From assembly GCA_026874595.1 (NCBI GenBank), contig CM049310.1:8558001-8622000 (forward strand): 64,000 nt of DNA, given 5' to 3'. The DNA comes from Sipunculus nudus (lineage: Eukaryota; Annelida; Sipuncula; Golfingiida; Sipunculidae). Within the stretch, counting starts at the first letter, position 1, and each line of letters starts with the position of its first letter. This document shows, piece after piece, positions 27,137 to 39,300 of this stretch. Below the pieces are notes generated by a model, which saw only the letters and a program-made list of their open reading frames with translations, was not told the DNA's origin and did no database searches. A program made the translations under genes and the position numbers.

Positions 27137-28264
27137 TTCATGTGTGGCCTTAATTCATGTTGCATGTAGCAGCTGCATGTGGTTATTTCAGCAAAACATT
27201 GATTGATTTTAAATGTTCAAGGAATATTCTTAGTGTCTGACTTCAAATAAGGTTTCAGGCTCTAGCTTCAGGCTTTCGAATTGCATTATATTCTTTTATA
27301 CAAGCAAAAAATATGCAAAAAATTCAAAAACATTTAGATTGTCAGACAAAAAAAAGACAACTCAAAACATCTTGATTGTTTTTCTATTTTATAAAATAAA
27401 GAAATAGAAAGCCTAGTTAGGTTGATGTAAGACTGTTACAAATTTATTTCCCAGTAATATGTTGATTGGGATATTGTACCTTTAATAAAATATATATTAA
27501 GGTCTAGATTATGAGCAAATTTTCACCCTGTGTTATTTTTTAATAAAAATTATTCCAAACATCCGTCCAAACATATGCCAGTTTACTCATATCTGATTGA
27601 AATGAATTTCATCTTACATACCTTACTTTCTGGAGATTACAATTAATGTGAGACACTGTTTTACATCGGCTGGTCAAATACTGGCTGCCAGAATTGATAC
27701 AGGACCATCAAATGAAAATATTTTACTTTCCTAACAGATACATTAATTACCTGTTAGATGACACTGAGTGTTAATTGTAAGAAGATGAAAGAAATATGAT
27801 AAGAATGATATGCTGTTAAGTTTTTTATATGCATGGGGCTAGGAATAACAAGAATGTCTGAGCCTGTGTTTAATGTATGGAGTGACACTCTAATTATGAG
27901 GTGCTAACATTATGCCATTGAGGCACTGTTTGTGTTCAAACTGGGGACCTTAAGGGTGCTTTTTGTTCTATCCCTTGATACTGGACTTCATATTGCCATG
28001 ATGTGGTACACCAGTGTATCGTAACAGCAAGTGATGTAGGGACTCCAGTTCACTTTTTAGGGACACATACTTGGGCTTGGACTTGAGGGTCCTTGACTCT
28101 GATTAAGAAGTGAAGAATTAAGCATTCAGACTGAGTCCATCTTGATTCCAGTAAAAAAGTACTCTGTCACATACCATATAGACTTTTATATAGATTTTCT
28201 GACTACTTAGAGAATGGTACAAAAGAAAGGCAATATATACCATGCTTTAGCTCTGCATAGGGTG
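27137..28264. other. Noncoding DNA, nothing recognised
   Basis: AT-rich sequence without open frames of note, element ends or RNA-gene features. Confidence 0.4.
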
Positions 28265-28668
28265 CTAAATATTATCTAACATTAAAGTTAAAGCATATGT
28301 AAACCAGCACAAATATACTTAAGATCATCTCAAAATTGCTAGTTAAATTTCAGACTCTCTTTTATATGCATAGTCATATATTGTCAGCATATCAATACAG
28401 GGACACCTTGCAATGCCTATATGCAATATTTGACTTTGTATCGCAGTGTATTAGTTTACCAGTGAATCGTTAAAGCCATTATAAAATCTTCAGTAAAGAC
28501 AGTGACATCTTGATTAACCTAAATCTCATTCTTTCTTACAGTGAATACCACCCTCATTAATTCATCTTCTCAAAAAAATATTTGAAAAAAGAAATAATAA
28601 ATTTATACACCATTATATAATATATTTACGATATTAAATTTAGTGTGCTTAGTCAACAAGCACATCCT
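28265..28668 (+). repeat. Local duplication, copy 1 (uninterrupted)
   Basis: About 404 bp, of which the first ~70 bp recur at 28669-28734 and the remaining ~333 bp recur at 29799-30129, both with very high identity. Copy 1 is continuous; copy 2 is split by about 1.06 kb. Confidence 0.85.
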
Positions 28669-30129
28669 AAATATTATCTAACATTAAAGTTAAAGCATAT
28701 GTAAACCAGCACAAATATACTTAATATCATCTCAGTTTCCATTTTAAATTTAATTTTTAATTAAAATTTGAATTAGAGCCTCTTGGACTTGGACCTGTAT
28801 GGCCTTGGACTCTTCCTCAGAGGTGGATGATATGGATTCTACTACCTCACTGTTTACAACACTAGTTGATAACCATATCTAGTTTTATGTCCATCTCTAT
28901 GGCACCATGTCTGTTTAATGCATTAACCATGTTTGCTGTCTAATAAGCAAAACAGCAAAACTGTGTAAGCTGTCTGTCGAAATTGGCATCACTGAGGCTC
29001 GCCTCCCAGTCTGGTCATAAGCCCATAGGCAGCTGGTTTATTTATTCATGCAGGCTCTGACAGGCTGTCACCAAAGTGCAAATGATGATTTCATTTTTCA
29101 CTTGCATTGTTTAAAGTGTTTTCGCTAATGTGTCAGTGCTTTTAGGGAAATGATGTTTTATGGAGTTTGGTTTGAATATGGACTCCACGCAGAGATCATT
29201 TAATTTCATGTTTCTTGTGGGTTTTATCTGTCGTTAGCCAAAACCAGTTCTCAGCTGCATAATAAAAAAGAAAATATAAATTTTGGTATAATATTGAATT
29301 CTAATATTAAAACATAGCAGGGTGGGGAAAAGATAATTGAGGATAAAATAAAATATTTATTTAAACATTATACTTATATAGAATCAATATATTCCACTTT
29401 CAGAAATTTGAGTCTTTTGTCAGTGCTCTAAGATAAGTGATGTATTATTAAGTATGAATCCCATATTGCAGAGCAGGGGGAGTTCAAGAAAAGAAAAAAG
29501 AAATTTATACTTTTTATTTTTATTTATAAACATCTTGACTTTAATTCTCCAGCTTTTGCATACAAATAAGTGCATACTCCAGAGATGGTAAAATGTTTAA
29601 GGTCTAGTGATACAGGCATTGGTCTCAAGAGTAGGTGGTCTCTGTCTCAGTGCTACAAAGACAGTACAGATAATCTTTATTTATAAAATCTAGAACTGTA
29701 AGCAGTTAGCCAGTCATATATGTTGATTAGCTGATTTCTGACCAATGATGTTTTGCCTTACACATGCTAGGCCACTGACTATTATCCAATGCTGGAGCTT
29801 GCTAGTTAAATTTCAGACTCTCTTTTATATGCATAGTCATATATTGTCAGCATATCAATACAGGGACACCTTGCAATGCCTATATGCAATATTTGACTTT
29901 GTATCACAGTGTATCAGTTTACCAATGAATCGTTAAAGCCATTATAAGATCTTCAGTAAAGACAGTGACATCTTGATTAACCTAAATCTCATTCTTTCTT
30001 ACAGTGAATACCACCCTCATTAATTCATTTTCTAAAAAAAATATTTGAAAAAAAACAATAAATTTATACACCATTATATAATATATTTACGATATTAAAT
30101 TTAGTGTGCTTAGTCAACAAGCACATCCT
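28669..30129 (+). repeat. Local duplication, copy 2 (split by 1.06 kb)
   Basis: The two arms, 28669-28734 and 29799-30129, match consecutive parts of 28265-28668. The intervening 28735-29798 has no terminal repeats, no hairpin and no ORF that I recognise. Either it was inserted into copy 2 or it was deleted from copy 1. Confidence 0.8.
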
Positions 30130-30932
30130 CAGTTTTGACAATCTGAAGTTTTTCTTTAAGCTGCCCAGACTTCTTATTTACAAAAAGCCAATATAAATCT
30201 AAGACCAGCAGACAGCCAGTGGAGACAGAAAACTGGTTTAATAGACAGGATTTGTTTGATAGATTAAGTTACAGGACCCCGTGGGATTTTATTGACACTT
30301 TCTTATACCATGTGGCTACCCTAAATACTGATTTGCATATTTAGTATCAAGACATTTCCTGTTGAGAACCCTGAAATTGACCCTATGGGATTTTACCATG
30401 GCAACGCACCATGAAGTGTCACAGCCTGTTGTGGATAGGGTTTTGATTTTATGGCAAAGCAGTCCAGTAAAGCATAGTCAACTTTTGCCAATACTAAATT
30501 GGTATTGGAACTTGCATGCTGGAGAAAGTGTTAAAAACAGGAAATCTAATATTCCTTGGGCATATAACTTGCCCCATGTGAATACAAAAATGTGGGGTTG
30601 TTATTCAAATATATTATTTTACAAAAGTTATGCTGTCAGGTTTATTAAATATAAAATTCTATTTCAGCAGGATATTGGAGTTTCTGGATTTAATGGCAGA
30701 TCCAGGGCTTTCAGATTTCAACAGTCATTCTGTCTACAATATAAGGTCTTGGCAGGTAAAGGAAGAACTGCCTGAGCAGGGCAGAGGAAGTTTCTGCAGC
30801 TCATACATTTAGCTTTGGTATTTTTGCTCCATCAAAGAACCAAAAACAGTTAGCTTTAGCAGAAGGAAACTAGGCTATACACATAAAATAAATTGTACCA
30901 TGAAACTGCTGCTTCCATTGTTATGGATCTTT
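30130..30932. other. Noncoding DNA, nothing recognised
   Basis: An open frame of 137 codons (30362-30775) has no recognisable domain or codon bias and no credible splice context. I do not call a gene. Confidence 0.35.
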
Positions 30933-33783
30933 TTAGCGAACCTGTGAGCTTATGCGATGGTGTGGCGTTGTCCGGCGTCCGTCGGCGGTCATCTGTACCT
31001 TAACCCAAACTATCTTGAAAACGGCAAGAGGTAGCATCACGAAATTTTATGCACAAAATTAGTCATCTAAAAAACTATATCGGATTTTGCTTATTTTTTG
31101 GCTAACTGCATTTTCTTAGATTTTATAGGGAAAATGCTAAAAATGCTTTAAAAATCTTCTCCAAAACTGTTCAGCCAAATTGTCCAATATTTCACAGAAA
31201 TGATTCCTGGGATAATCTTTCTCAATTTTGTTCGAATGGTTCAAGTTCGGTGATTTTTGGCCGAGTTACAGGAAGTTGAACTTAGTCATATGTCCATAAA
31301 AGCATACTAAAATTACAATCTCAGAAAAGGCTGGAGCTATCATCACCAAATTTTATGCCAATGTTGTTCACATGAGACATATCTGAAATTGAGGTATTGG
31401 TGGCGCCACCTGCTTCGACCTTTTTTGTACGGGGGTCATCAGTGCCCGTATCATACTGACGGCTACAAAAAATTTCTTCTCTGAAACCATATGGCCAAAT
31501 AGTTTAATATCGCACAGAAATGATCCTAGGGTAGTGCTTTCTAAAATTTGTTCAAATGGTCTAAGTTCAGTGACTTTTGGCTGAGTTATGGGAAGCTGAA
31601 ATTAGACATATGCTGTAACAGCCCATTTTAGCTCAGTGGCTACAAAGATCTTCTCCTCAAAACCACTGGGCCAAATTCTTAAATCTCACACATTAATTAT
31701 CCTTAGATGTTGATAATTCAAGTTTGTTCAAATGGTTTTGGTTCAGTGATTTTTGGCTGAGTTATGGGAAGCTTAACTTAGCCATTTTGCTGTATTTTCC
31801 CATATGAGTTGTAAACCTGTAAAATTTTTTTTGACTGACCCTACTGAGGCCAATTTGTTTAATATTTTACAAGAATAATCTCCTGAATAATTCTTATAAT
31901 AATTGTCTTTTATGGTTCCAAAGAATGAATTTTGGCTGAATTATAAAGGTTCAATTGAGTCATTTTACCATATATGTTAGCTGTGTGAAGCAGATACACA
32001 GATACATCTAGATACATCTAGACTGGCACCAGTTTATCAGCATTTATTACATCATGCCTCTAGACATTTAGATTTCAGGTTATCTATGGTTAATATTGAC
32101 AAGAATGTTTTTTAAAAGCTTTTAAAAAATGTAGATTTATGATTTTTAGATATTCCTCATGCCAGGCAATGTTTACAATCACAGCTATACAGCTCTCTGT
32201 CCGTATATAAAGACGGCTGTACATGGATTATAAATAATTGGTATCCATAATCAAATTAATTCAAGATTTTGCCATCAGTGAGATGTATCTGTATTACAAT
32301 TTTGCATTCAATATCCATCTGTATTAATTTTTAGTGAACCTGTGAACTAATGCGATGGTGTGGCGGCGTTTGTCTTCTGTACGTTTACCCATACTATTTT
32401 GAAAATGATTGGAGCTAGCGTCATGAAATTTTTAATGCAAAAAATTAGCCATCTGAAAATTTTTTAAATTTTATAAAGAAAAAGCTAAAAAAAACCTTTA
32501 AAAATCTTCTCCTCCAAAACACTCAAGCCAAATTGTTCAATATTTCACAGAAATAATCTTTTATACCATCTCCCTCAATTTTGTTCGGGAAGTTGAACTT
32601 AGTCATCTGTCCAAAAAAGCATACTAAAATGACAGTCTCAGAAACAGCCAGAGCTATCATCACCAAATTTTTTGCCAGTGTTGGTCACATGAGTCACATA
32701 TGAAATTCAGGTATTGGTGGCACCACCAGAATTAACCTATTTTTGTACGGGGGTCATTGGTCATCTGTACATTAATCAATAATTTCTCAGGAATAGCAGG
32801 AGCTACCATTCCCAGATTTTATGCAATAATCTGTCACATATCAAATTTTGTGGGATTCAGCTTATTTTTTTATGCCCCCGCCACAAAGATTGAATCTGTT
32901 TCTTTAAATAGGATGAGAAACTGCCAACTGTATAATATGGAACAGATCAAGAGTTCATTCAGTGCAGCCAGATATAGGTCAAGAGTTCAATCAGTGCAGC
33001 CAAGCTGAGGGCAATGGTGTGGCTACTATTTCAGATTTGGCAACAGGCTAGAGGTCAGTCTGGATCTATTTATAGCTTTGGCAGACTGCCAACTGTATCA
33101 GATTAGGCAACAGGTCAAGAGTTCACTCAGTGCAGCCAGGTATGGGTCAGAAGTTTACTCAGTGCAGTAGCTGCATTCTATTTATAGCTTTGGCAGACTG
33201 CCAACTGTGTCAGATTATGCAACAGGTCAAGAGTTCACTTAGTGCAGCCAGGTACAGGTCAAAAGTTCACCCAGTCTAGCCAGGTGCAGGTCATGAGTTC
33301 ACTCAGTGCAGTAGTCTGAGCAAGCAATTTGTCACAGTTCACTCATGGCAACAGCCTTTCTCACCTAAGCCTGGTCAGCCCCATGCATCAGACTCAAGGT
33401 AAGTTTGATGTATTGGCCTAATATTTTTACCTGTCTATGTGTCTTTGATGGCTTTCTCGCTCACAAGACAGGTGTCGCCACCTACCATGACTTTTGCACA
33501 TGTTTTTCTCAGGAGGGGTTTGATATATCAGTGTGAAATTGGGCTTATGTATATATCTCTGATAGCTTCGTTGTATACAAGACTGGTGGTGCCAAATACA
33601 ATCTTTTTAGTGTTGTGTGCACCTATGCTTGAATTTCAGCAGTGATGTTTGTGTAATTGTTTCTTATTCAAAATGTTTAGTACTTGCATAGTTCATATAC
33701 ATGGAAAGTAATGGTCCAGCATTGAAGCATTATACCTGGTGTATTTCCCAATGCACAGGTTCGCATTAGGCCTGTAGGCCTTG
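30933..33783 (+). mobile_element. Family B element, with a second start inside
   Basis: The 5' end is TTAGCGAACCTGTGAGCTT with GTCCGGCGTCCGTC soon after. GGTATTGGTGGCGCCACCTGC lies at about 31390. A second 5' end, TTAGTGAACCTGTGA, lies at 32331, so this is either a tandem copy or a nested insertion. The 3' end (33754-33783) has CACAGGTTCGC, the exact inverse of the start, then AGGCCTGTAGGCC and CTTG before TTT. A 20-bp scrap of the family E start sits at about 32870. Confidence 0.7.
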
Positions 33784-34080
33784 TTTCTTTAATGAGGACC
33801 AGATCTTTGTTGATTTGGTAATTTGTGCTCTTTATATTACCTCAATTTCTTAAAAGAATCCTTAAAGGTGACGAAAGTGAAATAAATTTTGTGTTGCTTT
33901 TGCACCATTTCAAGGATGGAAGGGAATATTTGTTTGGTATTTTTTCTGCTAAGCATTAAACTTTCATATATTGTGTCTCAACTGATAAATGAACAAAAAT
34001 AAACATTTACCCATCTGCATCATATTTGTCATTCTCAGAGTTTGTAGAACAATTATTTTTATGGCAACTGATTTAGGTTA
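33784..34080. other. Noncoding DNA
   Basis: No gene or repeat terminus recognised between the B element and the small inverted-repeat element. Confidence 0.4.
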
Positions 34081-34367
34081 TAAAAGGTATGGTTCTCAGG
34101 CACCGCTCGCATCAATTTTAACCCCCTGCATCAAACATTTTTATTTTGATTTTCATCTTTCAAGAAAATAAATACCGGGTAATACAATTTTGATACAATT
34201 TCCTTTGTTATGTAGTGTTTTTACCTGGTTAGCAAAAAAAACTGTTATTTTCGATTATTCCTCGGTCATATGACTTTTTATCCAAACATACAAAAAAAGG
34301 TCAAAAATAAAATACCGCCTGCCCGCAATGATTTCTGAAAAAAAGTGCCTGAGAACCATGCCTTTTA
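34081..34367. mobile_element. MITE-like element with ~23-bp terminal inverted repeats
   Basis: The left end is TAAAAGGTATGGTTCTCAGG and the right end is its inverse with one mismatch (GTGCCTGAGAACCATGCC then TTTTA). Total length is about 287 bp, with no coding capacity. Each end has a TA, consistent with a TA target, but I cannot assign a superfamily. Confidence 0.75.
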
Positions 34368-36210
34368 AATTTTTTGGCCTTAGCAAGTGGAACAATGTGT
34401 GCTAGCTCCTTATAACAGTGGTTTTTGTGTATGAATCCATGGATAGGAGGCTCTGCAGGAAAATGTTTTTCAATTTACTTTGCTGTGAAACAATGTCCAG
34501 CCTTAGATAAGGTGTGTGCTCCAATAAAAGCTAAAAAGATTTTTTTCCTATGTCCTGTTTTGACATCAGTTGAAACACTTCTAGTTTAATTTTCTGAACC
34601 ATCTTATGTATTTGCACCAAGAATTAATGGTGCCAAAGAACAAATAATAAGGGAAAAAATTCATCAAGTAACAATAATTTATCCAAACTTTGAGGAATTC
34701 TCATGTTTAAGAAAATCTTGTTGCCTTGTCATGAACAATTTGCCACTTGGTTTGATACAGTACATTTATTTATCAATCAGCCACATTAGTTGATTTTACT
34801 CAGATATATCAGTCAATGCAGGTGAACCAACAAGATTATCAATGGTTCTGATAAGAACCATAAGGATTCTTGAACAGTTGCAAGAATTTGCATAAAAAAA
34901 TAAATAAAATCTTCATAACTGAGAGAGTAAGCCCAACAGAGTTTATATTATTCATAATGAATATTGCATGAACAATATTTAATTCTAAATGAAGTGCAGC
35001 AGAAACAAGTTAGTTTGTTGCCATTATCAAAAAAATATCACACTCGTTCTGTTGTAACTTAAGCATGCTATTATTGCCAAAGCTGTTTTTTCATTAATTT
35101 GGTTTTTCTTTTTTTCTCATTAAACATTGAAATTATTTTCACAATCCTTTGTTAATAAAGGAAACCAGGATATTTTCCACTGAAGCAAGCCTATGAACAT
35201 ATATTAACACTTTCCCTGACAGTCAGCATTACTTGCCTCCCTGTGATAATCCTGATAATGAAAACAAAGTTTCTAGCTCCATGATCCTAGCTCCATCTTG
35301 TCCGTGGAGATCCACTCTTGAAATCTCCTTTTCTGTGCAGGTCATTCTGTTGTCTCCTGTAGCTGTGTTACTGGGTGGTTGTGGCTTAGACTTACTGTAC
35401 TCAGACTGGTAGCTCATGAACAGGATTTTTGCAGGCAGCTTAAATCTCTACTTCTGTGAAATATTCTTAATCCTGTTTGCTCTGATTAATTTGATGTTTG
35501 CTGCTGGTTCTCATTTCTGTTAATTGCCACTGCTGTTTCAGATAATGTTGTTTTGTTTCAGTATGAGTTAGATTTATGGTCATGTCTAAGAACGTGTCAT
35601 TAAAACTTGCCAAAAAAAATGATTTTGAGATACATGGAAACTTTTGGTAATGATAATTCTTCCCTTGTCTGTTTTAAAAAAAAATCTTTATCATATCTGT
35701 AGTATTTGTCAAATTTACATGTGAACAACCAACATATTTAATCAAACCACGGGTTTAGAAATGTCTTCATGTAATTTTTACTTCCTTCTGTAGTCAGACA
35801 TTATCATTAAAAAAAAAAAGATAGGACTTTGTATTTCATGATAGTGGTGATGCTGGACTTGCCCTGTGCTAGCAATGGTGGTTTAACCCAGATGATCTTG
35901 CTATACAAAGCAGCAGTTAAAATGAAGGAGGTCAGGGCCGATGACTGCAGTGTATAACCACTGTGTAAGGAACATATGTTTACTTCCAAGATGCATGCTT
36001 TTAAGGTATGTGGTAAGAACATTAATTGTGACACAATGTGACCATGGCATATCAGGTAATCTCGTATATTTTATATGAAAGATATTCTACAGGTATCAAG
36101 TACAGAGAGACAACCAAAATTTAAATTTAAGTTTTAATGGGCTGTAATTTTTTAAATTTCTTGAAATTTTTCTGACAATTGTACCTTACAATTCTCTCTT
36201 ATTTTTACAG
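34368..36210. other. Noncoding DNA upstream of the first visible stomatin exon
   Basis: This is probably intronic or 5' flank of the stomatin gene. I searched for a start exon ending one base into a codon, as the exon at 36211 requires, and found none I could support. Confidence 0.4.
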
Positions 36211-36314
36211 AAAACCCTCACGGCAACAATACCTGCTGTGAGATCATACTGGTGGCCTTATCCTACTTCACCATCATAATTACCTTTCCGTTCTCACTCT
36301 TTATGTGCATCAAG
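36211..36314 (+). CDS. Stomatin exon: membrane hairpin
   Basis: The acceptor is TTTTTACAG and the donor is GTGAGT. Translation begins two bases into a codon, so the preceding exon must end with one base of it. The exon encodes [16 protein letters not shown] and then [12 protein letters not shown], the re-entrant hydrophobic segment with its central proline. The exon edge after CIK matches the position of an intron in vertebrate stomatin genes as I remember them. Confidence 0.93.
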
Positions 36315-39300
36315 GTGAGTTAATTATTTGCTTTATGGTTTACTTTCATTTTACTAAATATTTATTATTTAAGTCCAGTTATAATTTTGATATCTATGTA
36401 CCATGGGCTGAGGGGTTACAGATCATTTAGATAAAGCTACAGTCCCACCGAAGCAGGCAGTACTACGGATAGGCAAGGATTACTACGGATCACCCTGGAT
36501 ACGGTCCGGGGTGGTTTGTGGTGATCCGGGGTTTTTTTTGGCAGGAATTATCCCGGTAGAGCCCCGGATTATCTCAGCAGAGCTACGTCTCACCACGGTC
36601 CGCCAAGTATGCGCTACGGATTCCTGTTTTTGTTTGCTGCGCTAGTCGTGGGTGATTCGCAGCTCTGACAGGGCACTGCCTTGGAAGTCCTGGGCTCTGC
36701 CGTATTGGGCCGTCGCTATGCTGGGATAGTTTTCATTGTCCCGGACCTCCAAGGACTGTCACGGCAGTGCCCCGGCCTTCCACGGCAGTGGCACAGACAC
36801 CCACGGCAAAGCCCCGTCAGAGCTACGGATGAGCCCCAGATCACCCCGGATTACATTCCGCCCCAGATCACCAAGAATTGCCCGGGCAGTTTTTGACATC
36901 CAGACCATCCCGGACCTTCCCAGACCATCCCGGCAGTGCTACGGCTTACACCCCGGATCACCCCAGACCTATCAGTGGCACTGCTGTAGCTCTGCCGGGA
37001 CCTCTATGGGACTGATACTTTAATAAGAAATGGCCTGCTCTCATGTTCAACCAATCACTTTCAGCTAATCATATAAACTTTAATCATTGCCTGGTCTCAT
37101 CTTCAACCAATCAACTTTCAGCTAATCATATCAACTTTTATCATTATTATGTCAAATCTGATAAGGGAGCAAAAGTGTATATATCTCTACAATGAAAAGT
37201 GTTGGTTGCAAAAGTATATTTGAAGTATTTGTTTGACAACCGAATGACCTGCACAAATTTTCCTTACTCAGAATTGTTTTTCTCATATAAAAAAAGCCCA
37301 TTATAAAATCCTTTCCTGTTATCTTTTATGTAAGTAAGTGTCAATAATTAATTTATGGGGCATGCAAGAATAGGATTGTTTATCCACACAAAGCATATAG
37401 CACAAAATATTTCATGTTGAATACAAAATAAAATGTACTCATGTAATCACTTGCCACAAAGTTTAATATCCCCAACTCTCAGTTTATTTTCGGCGGAATG
37501 CAAATTTTTCTGAGAAAACCAGCCCAGCTTATAGGCTCATTGTCTCTGTCTCAGTTGCTTTATAAATAATTTTGGTCCTGTGTAGTATTAAATGCAATTC
37601 AGGTGTGTCTGTGTGCAATAACAAGACTTTAATGACCATAGGTGCTATATTTTGCAATTACAAAAACTTGCAATCAAGAAAGAGAAATATACTTGTCATA
37701 AAATCACAAATAAATTTATTTTTATGCCCCCGCCACAAAGTGGCCGGGGCATATAGTTTTACCCATGTCCGTCATTCCGTCCTTCCGTCCCTCCGTCATT
37801 CCGAAATCAAACAGTTGTACCGACTTTTTTTCGCAATGCCTGCAGATATTGGCCTGATTTTTGTTGTGTGGGCAGATAATGACCAGTTACAGATTGAGTT
37901 AGCGTTTCATCCCGGTTGACCTACTTTCCACCGTTTTACGGCTCCTAAACTTAGAAAATTTCATGAAAAATAGAAATTTTTATGACAAATACACATGTAC
38001 GGACTTTTTTCGCAATGCCTGCAGATATTGGCCTGATTTTTGGTGTGTATGCAGATATTGACTAGTTACAGATCGAGTTCGCGTTTTGTCCCAGTTGACC
38101 TACTTTTGATTGTTTTACGGCTCCTAAACATAGAAAATTTCATGAAAAATATAAATTTTCATGACAAATGTACATGTACAGCCGTTTTTAGCCCTCAGCT
38201 CATAGGCTGATTGGCTATTGTCGTCACCCAAGCTGTCCATCTATCCGTCCGTCCATCTGTCTGTCGGGTGTCGGTCCATCCTGTCCGCGCCTGTTAACTT
38301 TTACCTTGTGAGCGGGATATCTCTTAAAGGATTCACCGTTGGAATTTTATTTCATCAGTGAAGATGTATATCGATGAAATCTCCGTCAAGTTTGAGGAAG
38401 GGTGACCTTGACCCATTTTTAGCTCAGCTGACTATAAGTCATCTGAGCTATAGTCGTGGTCCATTGTCCGTCGTCCGTCCATCTGTCCGTAAGTCCGTCT
38501 GTCTGTCTGTCCGTCTGTCCGTCCGTAGATGTGGCACGTTTTGAATCCGTAAGACCTAGGAATCCAAAATTCAGCATAATGTTAGATGTCCCCAAGATCT
38601 CCTACCAAGCCGAAAACTGGGTCTTTGCGACTTCGTTTCTCTGAGAAATTAAGGAAAAACCTCAATTTTTTATTAAAATCCTATTTTCACACTTCAGGAC
38701 TGCCTAATATCAAAACCACTTATCTGTTTTTCCTCATATTTACCATAAATATTCCTCTATATAGTTCCTATGTACATGCCAGAAATTAAGTCTGTAAAGT
38801 ATAAATTCTTTAAGTTATGGGCCCAATGGATTTTGTAAAAAAATCAGGAAAAATAATAACTCACTTAACATGAAAAATTTTGAAACTAGAGAATTTTCTC
38901 AAGTTTATAACTATGTTTAATTAAGATTCAATTGTTCACCCAAAATTAGATCTGAATTTTGTAAATTTTTTAAGTTATTAGCATAAAAAAAAAATCAGTA
39001 CCTTAAATTTTGACCATGGCACGTTTTTTTTCCTGTAAGCACCATTGATTTAATTTTCACAGCATGTAAACATAAATATTTAGTTTGTCTAAATCTGAAA
39101 TTTGAAAATAAAAGCTTGAAAATTAAGCTAGTTATTGATTTTTTTTCTGTAGTCACTTGCTTTGATTACAGATGCAGGGTCCCACTCCAGGTCACGGAAG
39201 TCAGCTATGCGAGGGTTTCTGATTTGTTACAGTCACTGTGGGAGATCCCCTGCTGTGACAGGTGTACAGTTATTCTCATATCACCACCCCAATCACCCCC

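Noticed and set aside
30362-30775. 137-codon open frame as a gene or stomatin start exon
   Set aside because: No similarity I recognise, and it has no donor in the phase needed to join the exon at 36211.
36681-37023. Overlapping open frames in two phases
   Set aside because: They translate the short GC-rich words of the MITE-like element (repeated PRSPRI-type peptides), not a gene.
37572-37919. 115-codon open frame
   Set aside because: It crosses the boundary of the family E element and its 5' hairpin; copies of the E module elsewhere are not open.
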